Source: Phytophthora quininea (taxonomy: Eukaryota; Oomycota; Peronosporomycetes; Peronosporales; Peronosporaceae). From it: 64,000 nucleotides of DNA. Position numbers and translations under genes: made by a program. Positions 56,850 through 64,000 of this stretch are shown here, piece by piece; positions within the stretch are counted from its first letter, which is position 1; each line of letters opens with the position of its first letter. The stretch is from assembly GCA_011947345.1 (NCBI GenBank), contig JAAVTG010000607.1, forward strand, positions 171,984 to 235,983. The letters run 5' to 3'. The notes under the pieces were generated by a model. It saw nothing but the letters and a program-made list of their open reading frames with translations. It was not told the origin of the DNA and searched no databases.

Positions 56850-57642
56850 ATGAAGATCATCGCTTCGACTGCTCTCGTCGCCCTGCTCTCGGTTCCTTCG
56901 TTAGCGAACGCTCAAGGCAGTGCGCGCGACCAAGACCAAGTCGGTGTAGCGGCTGATTCAAAATCGTATACGACCGGTATCCGTACTACAGAGGACGGTC
57001 AGAACTTCTGCGGCGGCTCCCTCATCACGCCAAAGCACGTGCTGACCGCTTCGCAATGCAGCAGCCTGGGCATCTACCGCTGGGTGTCTGTCGGCTCCCG
57101 CTACCTCAACGGCACGCAAGAAGGCGAGCGGATCCGAATCGTGTCGATCATGAGTCACCCCAACTTTCGCGAGGCAGCCCCGTTCGGCGACGACTTCGTG
57201 GTGTTGGAGCTCGAAAGGCCGAGCTCGTACCGACCGGTGAAGCTTGCAGCAGCCGACGACTCCGACTTCAAGGAAGGCGAACAAGTGACTTTGATCGGGT
57301 GGGGTGTACCCGATGGCGAAGGTGCCCAGCCGTACGAGCGACGACAGCTCCAATTAGAGCTGTGGAACCAAGACAAGTGCGTGAAGACCTTAGCGGGCCG
57401 TGCTCCCAAGAGCGTCGTGGACGACTCTATGCTGTGCGCTCAAGGAAAGTCGGGGAGTCTGCTTGCTACGGGGACTCTGGGACCCCGCTGATCAAGGAAT
57501 CGTCGACGGGGAGGACATTCTGATCGGCATTGGGAGCTGGTCCAACGATTGCGGAGTCGTCAACTCGCCTTCCGTGTTCGGACGCGTTTCCAAAGTTCGT
57601 TCGTGGATTGATTCCATTGCTAACGGCACTTGCTCCACCTAG
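56850..57642 (+). CDS. Secreted S1 protease homolog with His-to-Gln change (paralog F, GIP-like)
   Basis: ATG 56850 starts MKIIASTALVALLSVPSLAN, one residue different from paralog B over the signal peptide. The mature part reads NFCGGSLITPKHVLTASQC, so the catalytic His is Gln; GDDFVVLELE keeps Asp and ACYGDSGTPLI keeps Ser. The C-terminus SVFGRVSKVRSWIDSIANG ends at TAG 57640-57642. Two frame gaps are needed, both at G4 runs (57452-57455 and 57508-57511). With His lost it is predicted proteolytically inactive and GIP-like. Its mature part is only roughly two-thirds identical to B by eye. Confidence 0.75.
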
Positions 57643-57696
57643 GCAACACAACGTTAAAGCGCTGTAGATTTCTTACAATCATAACACGAAATGAAA

Positions 57697-58275
57697 GCTG
57701 CTCAACTTCTACTTGCTGCACGAACTGACAGTCGAGTTGATCCACGACCATACAGTTGAAACATGTGCGACCACACTGGGCACATTAATCAGTGCAATCG
57801 TAGCTTCAGGCAACGACACCCGTTAGCACGTCTTGCCCTGGGAACCTTTGACGAAGCCAAGACTGCCGATCCCGCCCCGGTGTGGGTCTTCGTTGGCGCT
57901 GCTGGCAATACACAAGAAGGACTCGCCAATTGTCGGACCTTTGGGCGGGGCGGCACCATTGCCGAACACTTGGTAGCGTTCACGATGGAGATCTCGGTGC
58001 TCTGCAACTCGGACGCAAACGCGTAGCTCCCCTTGAACCATTGCCACCCGATTGCAGTGGTCGACTTGCTCGTCTTGACTTCGGAGCTATCGGCCGATGC
58101 GCTCAAACGCTGTCGTAAGCACATGCGTGGGGAAGATCAAAACGCGCGCACAATTGTTCTCGAGGACCCAGGACATCCGCAGCCCGACATTGAACGTCTT
58201 GGCTCCGGCTGGAACGTCGGATCGGACGACGATGTCCTTGTACACACGAACTCCGCTTGAAGGTGTTTTGAGCAT
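57697..58275 (-). pseudogene. S1 protease-like pseudogene with internal deletion (paralog G)
   Basis: VVRSDVPAGAKTFNVGLRMS and IFPTHVLTTA match paralog E. The text then jumps to ADSSEVKTSKSTTAIGWQWF, skipping about 70 residues, including the Asp region. It continues to LINVPSVVAHVSTVWSWINS and a stop near 57697. Frames are mixed, and the start Met and signal peptide are not evident. It is a decayed relative of E at the right end of the cluster. Confidence 0.7.
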
Positions 58276-58969
58276 TCGTGATGCGTTTCCTGGAGCTGCG
58301 ATCGACGAGCAAGTTGAAGTTGTGTGGTTATGTTCAGTAAATAAACAAACCTTGCTGCAATGCTAACTATTGATTTCACTTGGCGTATGCTGGTAAAATG
58401 GGCTAATATCATGTGCACCACACCAAGTGGACATTTCATCAATCCTAAACAACTTACCCGTCAGGCCGCATCAGCAGTGATCTTTCTTTCACTGCATTTA
58501 CCTTGGTGTAGCAAAAGCGTGTCCTCCAAGGGTGCAGCTCGATCGAAGGCGGGACGATAGTGTTCACGTCGTATCGTACAACAATGACTTGAGAATCGTA
58601 TTCACCGCTCTTTCTCTGCAACATCAAACATTGTGTAAACCCTGTGTACCCCATTGCTGCGATCGCAACTTTGCTAGTGTCATTCGCCAATTCGCCGCTC
58701 GGACCAAGAAGACCAAGCAGAAGATTCAAGACCAAGCCATTGAAGCCCCTACAACCCAAGACCCAAGCCATGCAAGCCAGCGGCAAGAAGCCCATGTGGT
58801 GCAGTCCACACAGGGATGACGAGCAGTTCAAGACCGAGCCGGAGCCCCATCTCAAACCGGACGCCGACCCGTCCGACCGACTGGGCGTGCACACGCTACT
58901 ATCACTCAACACGCCACCACCACAGCCACAGCAGACCCTCCAAGACACTTTGACGTGCGTCACAACGTC
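58276..58969. other. Intergenic, no supported gene
   Basis: No conserved frame. It includes the histone deacetylase promoter and possibly a 5' exon. Confidence 0.35.
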
Positions 58970-61257
58970 ATGTCGCTGCTCAGCACGAGTCCTGGAAGCT
59001 CGGGCAGCGAAACCGGAAGCACCGGCACAGACCACAGCAACGGATTTGCCGTCGGTGGCGTGGGCGGCCCCACGTCATGGACGCAACTCCCGAGCCAATG
59101 CTGCGTAGGATGTCCAGTGTCACTCTCATGGAGGTTGATGAAGAGAGAAGAGGAAGCAAGGCCAGCACCCAACAAGAATTCTGCTGCCCCGTCCCCCACA
59201 TGACGCTCGTTTCATGGGAATTCGACCGCCCGTGATGACTCAGTACTCGGATGAAGTAGAGGACGGAGAGGACGCCGACGATGAACAGCAATATGTCCGT
59301 GAAGCCAAGATGCCCATCCCTCTCAACACTCTGACTCAGGAGAAGGTGCATCGAAAACGACCGGCACCGTCGCCGGCAAGTGGACGACTGAACTCGAATG
59401 GGACTCAGTACTCGTGGAAGAGGCCGAGCCATGAGCCTTCGCCGACGACGAAGAAGGCGTTCTTTGCCAGAACCCAGAGATTGCTGATGACTGCATGTCG
59501 ACCCCACAGGAGGGAAGAATTCGACGCTGGCAAAGCTCGCGAGCAACCTGCTGGAGCAATTGGAGAACGAGCCAGCTGGTACGTTACTGGTATACCAACC
59601 GACTTGCTTGGATCACCACAATGACTCGCATCAAGAGAGTCGTCAACGATTGTGTGTTTTGGTGGACCCGACGGTGTGCTGCACAAGGAGCGCTTCAAGG
59701 AGCTCAAATGGGCCAACCTGAACGAGCTGCGACCCGCCCGATTGAACGATATCTTGCGTGTGCACACTTTCGAGTACATCCAGCATCTCGAGAAGGCATG
59801 CGGCAATTTACCTGAACAGAATAGCGAGTTCTTGGTCGGACCGCTTTACGACAAACAGACTGGCAAGTCCAAAAGCAAGGTACTCACGTATGACGAGTGG
59901 CTCAAGGTAATCCTTCGTCGTCTGCTTGAGAAGCGCATTTTTGTGTTGTCTAACCTTGTTTTCGTGTTATCACCTACAGACGGATCATGCGTTGAAGTGC
60001 TTTGAAGCAGAGGACCAACCGTCCGGTGGTAGCTTCGACATGGATTCACCAATCTCCAGTAGCAGCTACACGGCAGCCCGCATGGCTGCGGGAGCCGTCT
60101 GTCACGCTATCGATAAAGTCCTCAACAACCAAACAAAGTACGTTCAATCAGCACTTGCTTCCATACGATGTATGCAAGCTAAACCGTGCTGTCTACAGAA
60201 ACGCTTTTGTTGTTGTACGCCCGCCAGGTCACCACGCTGGCCCCAACGGATGTGTGGAAGGAGAGGGCTTTCACCTTCGTCCGGAGATGTGTACATGCGG
60301 TTTCTGTCTGCTAAACAATGTCTGTATCGGCGCTTCGTATGCTATGAGCAACTACGCGACTCCGTACTACACTCCATCGATGAAAAGCAGCACGAGCTCG
60401 AGCTCTTTACTCGAACCAAGATCACGCGTGAGCATCAAACGCGTCGCGATCGTTGACTTTGATATCCACCACGGCAATGGTACCGAGGAGGTCATTCGGA
60501 ATCTAATCCCTCACAAGCAGAACTACCCGCTACCACCGAGCTGGGCGCCGGTGCAGTTCTCCTCCTACAAGCCCTGGCGCGACGAAAAGACCCAGAGAAC
60601 GTCTTCTTCTCGTCCATTCACTTGTACGACGACGACAACTTCTACCCATGCTCTGGTGTGGGTCCGCACGGCTGCTCACCGGAGCTCGAGAAGAGCAAGA
60701 ACATCATCAATCTCCCACTGAAAGTGCTCGGTCCGAAATTCCTGGACGAGCGGTTGAAGCTGACAGCCAAGGCGAAGCGGTCGCTGATGGAGGAGTCTTC
60801 CAAGGCGTTCCGTGACAAGGTGACCAAGAAGCTCATCCCAGCGCTGACCAAATTCCGACCAGACCTCATCATGATCTCGGCTGGATTCGACGGCCACGCC
60901 GACGACTTTTACTACTTCCTGACCGAGGACGACTACGGATGGATCACAGACCAGGTCGCTGCCGTCGCTGAAGAGTATGTAGTCTCTGTGCGGTGATGTC
61001 ACTCAGCTTGCTAACCCGTTGCTGTTTTCGTAGCTGCTGCGACGGCCGCATCGTCTCGGTGCTGGAAGGCGGCTACAACGTGGTGCCGTCAAGTTCCAGC
61101 GACCGCGCGCCAAGGCACGTAAGAACACCGTGTCCAACTTCCACTACGCCGCCAAGATGCACAACCGCCCGGTGGACGAGGAGCTCAGCACCTACGGCTC
61201 GCTGGCGCGCTCGTGCGCGTCACACGTCACAGCTTTGTTGCGCGCGTCGCAGAATTA
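58970..61257 (+). CDS. Class II-like histone deacetylase
   Basis: The deacetylase domain begins near 59580 with GTLLVYQPTCLDHHNDSHQE. It continues through PDGVLHKERFKELKW, AFVVVRPPGHHAGPNG, VAIVDFDIHHGNGTEEV, IMISAGFDGHADD and VSVLEGGYN, which supply the catalytic His pair, zinc-binding Asp/His and the Gly-rich end. Introns fit at about 59908-59980, 60138-60197 and 60973-61034. One-base gaps are needed near 59663, in AAAA at 60585-60588, and near 61091, after which KNTVSNFHYAAKMHNRPVDE leads to TAG 61255-61257. The N-terminal 200 residues are low-complexity, in mixed frames; the ATG at 58970 is a guess. It removes acetyl groups from histone lysines. Confidence 0.85.
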
Positions 61258-61333
61258 GTCCCCGTCCAAACTACTATCTGCTAAACTAGGTTTTCGATAT
61301 AATAGCCAATGAATTAATAGTGACTATTTTTAA

Positions 61334-61702
<369 letters not shown>

Positions 61703-61803
61703 ACCAAGAGGGCAACACAAGCCTGCAAGGCCAGAGATATAATATATATTCTGATGGAGAGAAAAGTTACTTAGTATTGAATTCTTTGCAAAAAAGAGGC
61801 GAT

Positions 61804-62694
61804 CTACATGAGCAGGCATTTGTCTGGATCTCCTGTAGCCCCAACGGCAGCAGTGTGTGCCGTCTCGGCGTGTTGGATCAAAGCGTTCACGTTCGGAAAC
61901 ACAGCTCGGCATTGTGGACACACTTCGCTACCTGCCGGTACTGCAGCAGGTGTAGGTGCAGCTCGAGCTGCTTGTCTGGGAGCTGCATTGGTCTCTGGAT
62001 GTGCTCGGTTCACGTGTGCGATGAGTTGGCTCACGTACGCGAACTTCTGCTGACACATCGGGCACTCTTCCGAGCTGGCGGTGATCGCGCTTCCCGCCGC
62101 TTTGGCGTTCTGCACTAAAGAACTGACCGTCGACTTGGTGCCACTAACAATCGACGCCGCCGCATTGCGAGCGTTCTGTTGGATCTGAATCGGTTTGGCC
62201 GCAGTAGACCCTCTGGGCTTGGCAGCACTCGAGGTTCGTTGTTTAAAACCTCCGAGCCACTGCTGTCTCTGACTCCGTCGCTTACTCTCGCAGTCGTGGT
62301 CTGCTTCGAAGCGGTGTTTTAAACACACGTCTTGGTTGCATTTGGTGCAATGGAACTGGTTGGAAGTGAGCAGAACATCGCGACAGCCGTCGGCTGCGCA
62401 GCGTTTCTTCTTGGGTTTCTTCTGCTGCTGACGGAACTTCTCCTTGGTGCAGTTGCCTACGCGTACGTGCTGTTCCCACACGGCGTTCACGTCTTGCTCC
62501 ATGGTCCAGCGGATCATCTGCTTGCATACTGGGCATTGCACGACGCGGCGGTCGTGGCTGCCGGCCTTGGGGCACTCGTGGGCGTCGTAGCTGCGGTGGT
62601 CCAGACAGAAGACGCCGTCGCAGCAGTCGCACGTGAACGGCAGGAAGTCCTGCTGGTGACAGGCCGGCACGGAGCAGTGCGCGCCAATGTCCAT
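61804..62694 (-). CDS. AN1-type zinc finger protein (ZFAND2-like) with C2H2 fingers and CaaX-like tail
   Basis: ATG 62694 starts [20 protein letters not shown]. Two AN1 fingers follow: [20 protein letters not shown] with CP, and [18 protein letters not shown] with [10 protein letters not shown]. Then a Gln/Ser/Ala-rich linker and two C2H2-like motifs ([20 protein letters not shown], and [20 protein letters not shown]) are seen. The last four residues are CLLM, a good prenylation CaaX box. ZFAND2/AIRAP proteins associate with the 26S proteasome during arsenite or proteotoxic stress, and mammalian AIRAPL is also membrane-anchored. 296 residues, uninterrupted. Confidence 0.88.
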   Translation of the reverse strand: MDIGAHCSVPACHQQDFLPFTCDCCDGVFCLDHRSYDAHECPKAGSHDRRVVQCPVCKQMIRWTMEQDVNAVWEQHVRVGNCTKEKFRQQQKKPKKKRCAADGCRDVLLTSNQFHCTKCNQDVCLKHRFEADHDCESKRRSQRQQWLGGFKQRTSSAAKPRGSTAAKPIQIQQNARNAAASIVSGTKSTVSSLVQNAKAAGSAITASSEECPMCQQKFAYVSQLIAHVNRAHPETNAAPRQAARAAPTPAAVPAGSEVCPQCRAVFPNVNALIQHAETAHTAAVGATGDPDKCLLM

Positions 62695-62728
62695 TTTTGG
62701 GGAGAAGGTATGTAGGAATCGGAACGCT

Positions 62729-62745
62729 GCGAAATGGAAAATGAA
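62729..62745 (-). promoter_or_regulatory. Oomycete-type initiator plus flanking promoter region
   Basis: On the minus strand ttcattttccatttcgc lies 35-50 bp upstream of ATG 62694. It is close to the published oomycete core promoter consensus (TCATT, pyrimidines, then CA(A/T)TTT), combining initiator and FPR. Confidence 0.6.
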
Positions 62746-63121
62746 GATGTGGTTTGTCAATGACGTCCGTATCCCCAGGGCGCTGGATACTCGAGAACAG
62801 TCCAGAACGAGAAGTCGCAAGGCGGTAATCCGAGGTGGTGAAAAGAATGCATGTTTTCTTCCTCTACCTTTCTGTTCTGATTGGCTGAAATTAGAATCGA
62901 TGCTGCGCCTCACATAACTGGAGACGCATCAAGTCGAAAATGGCGCTCTTCCGGTACGTTTAGTGGTCTGTTTCTCCGTCACTAACACCTTGCTGCTGGA
63001 TCTCAGCACATGCATTTTATGATGTTTGATCTCCTCTTTACAACGCACTAATTTATATTGCAATGCGTCCATCGGTTGGTGCGGAATCAGGTCTCTCGCC
63101 AAGCAGTTCAAGACGCTGGCC

Positions 63122-63448
63122 ATGGCTGCTCCCAGCGCCGTCCAGGCGCCCCGCTTCGCCGCCGTGGCCAGACCTGCCCCCGCAGCCTCCCTTGTGACCA
63201 CGTTGGCCATGCGCAGCGCCATCAACTTCCCGCAGCTGCAGACGCGCGCCATGGGCTACAAACTCAAGACCAAGGCGTCTGTCAAGAAGCGCTTCAAGGT
63301 CAACAAGAACGGCCTCGTCAAGCGCGCGCAGGCCAACAAGCGCCACATCGCCACCAAGAAGACACGCGAGCGCATCCGCCGGCTCGGCAAGCCCGTGTTC
63401 GTGCAGGGCCAGATCCGCAAGAACATCTTGCGCATGCTCGGCAAGTAG
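63122..63448 (+). CDS. Mitochondrial ribosomal protein bL35m
   Basis: The ATG at 63122 begins [20 protein letters not shown], an Ala/Arg-rich presequence without acidic residues, consistent with mitochondrial import. The mature part is the L35 domain: [40 protein letters not shown] and [12 protein letters not shown], with the basic KT..S.KKRF and KRH..TKK motifs of bL35. 108 residues, a normal length. bL35 sits in the large mitoribosomal subunit near the peptidyl transferase centre. No frameshift. It is divergent from the AN1 gene across about 430 bp. Confidence 0.93.
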   Translation: MAAPSAVQAPRFAAVARPAPAASLVTTLAMRSAINFPQLQTRAMGYKLKTKASVKKRFKVNKNGLVKRAQANKRHIATKKTRERIRRLGKPVFVQGQIRKNILRMLGK

Positions 63449-63855
63449 ACCGTGATGGCGATTCCAGTAGATAGACGAGCAGACGGAAGACGGATCAGCC
63501 AGATCGAGGACTGGACACGTCGAGGTTATCAAACACGGGGTGGGGATGCATTTCAAAGCGGGGTTAGTGTTGACTTTGTCTCGGATCGAAAGGGTTTTGA
63601 CGGAGAGGTTGCAGTGGAAGTTCATTAGGAGGATCTGAAGAGCGCTCCGAGGTATCGGTCACGGAATTGTGCGGCCCACCGGTGAACGGCGGCCAAGGGA
63701 ATCTGCAGAGATACATTCATCGACCTCTTGCGACGAAATAGATTTGCTGCAAGGACAGAAACCACAAGAACCTTCTCGTACAGGCTTGCTCCAAGCAGAA
63801 GATTTCGAATGAGTCATCCGTTCATCACTTTGCAGTTTCCTCAGTACCGCCAGCC
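63449..63855. other. Intergenic
   Basis: 3' flank of bL35m and promoter of the GNAT gene. No conserved frame. Confidence 0.35.
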
Positions 63856-64000
63856 ATGCCGTCCGCCGAAGCCAACCAAGCCCGAGTCAATGAGCTCGGC
63901 CAGCCCATTGGACCCGCCATGGACAACTGGACGCCCCCACCGCCCCCACCGCACTCGACGCTGAGCGGCAACTATTGCCGGATCGAGCCATTGCAAGCCG
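63856..64000 (+). CDS. GNAT-family N-acetyltransferase, N-terminal fragment
   Basis: ATG 63856 (gccatgccg) starts MPSAEANQARVNELGQPIGP. A Pro-rich hinge (WTPPPPPPHSTLSG) and NYCRIEPLQA follow before the window ends. The pattern 'N-LGQPIGPA--W-P---P-G-YCRLEPL' is the usual beginning of a GNAT family (RimJ/RimL-like) common in bacteria and found in some fungi and oomycetes. The acetyl-CoA site lies beyond the window, so the assignment rests on the N-terminus alone. Confidence 0.6.
   Translation, partial: MPSAEANQARVNELGQPIGPAMDNWTPPPPPPHSTLSGNYCRIEPLQA

Larger units (their letters stand above)
55657..56921 (-). repeat. Inverted-repeat arm 2
   Basis: Uninterrupted partner of the arm at 45956-52569. 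It begins 57 bp beyond the stop of paralog E and ends just after the signal-peptide codons of paralog F, where similarity to paralog B drops sharply. Confidence 0.85.

Noticed and set aside
25229..57642. RXLR effectors
   Set aside because: I looked for signal peptide followed within about 60 residues by RxLR and an acidic EER in the secreted candidates and found none.

Overview
The window is nuclear DNA from a plant-pathogenic oomycete, most likely Phytophthora or a close relative. The evidence is introns of about 60-75 bp with plain GT...AG ends, short intergenic gaps, initiator-like promoter motifs of oomycete type, and a family of secreted chymotrypsin-fold proteins with broken catalytic triads that resembles Phytophthora glucanase inhibitor proteins (GIPs). 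The species call is inference. The conserved genes identify themselves by motif.

Layout. 1-4.5 kb: broken Helitron (Rep plus Pif1 helicase) running off the left edge. 5.3-13.6 kb: SET-domain histone methyltransferase, an unrecognised gene, nitronate monooxygenase, an RS-rich nuclear protein, and a mitochondrial-type protein. 13.8-21.7 kb: phosphate/sugar-type MFS transporter, a protein ending just after an NPC1 N-terminal domain, and the vesicle tether Uso1/p115, all on the minus strand. 22-30 kb: poorly conserved DNA, a mucin-like secreted repeat protein, and a PX-GOLD-coiled-coil protein. 30.9-44.2 kb: a decayed zinc-finger gene, a small membrane protein, an LtaS-like membrane sulfatase-fold protein, the UFM1 protease UfSP2, a PH-domain protein and a GT4 glycosyltransferase. 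44.3-58.3 kb: the accessory region, with seven copies or fragments of the secreted S1 protease-like family around the proteasome receptor gene RPN13, and a Ty1/copia element inserted in one copy. 58.9-64 kb: class II-like histone deacetylase, dynein light chain LC8, an AN1 zinc-finger protein with a CaaX-like tail, mitochondrial ribosomal protein bL35, and the start of a GNAT acetyltransferase.

The most interesting structure is at 45-58 kb. A divergent pair of S1-like genes sharing a 320-bp promoter region exists twice in inverted orientation, with arms about 1.2 kb long and nearly identical around a loop of about 3 kb. One arm carries a 5,345-bp copia element with 215-bp LTRs that look identical, a 5-bp target duplication, and a primer site matching the anticodon half of initiator tRNA. 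The other arm preserves the empty site. Between the paired copies the promoter and signal peptide are almost unchanged, while one gene's mature protein has diverged, including its catalytic histidine.

Technical caution: nearly every long conserved gene is split by one or more one-base frameshifts. Almost all are resolved by one extra base, usually in a run of A, G, C or T. This points to uncorrected homopolymer deletions in the assembly rather than mass pseudogenisation. Gene spans below therefore run across such breaks where protein homology continues. True decay (in-frame stops, internal deletions) is marked separately.
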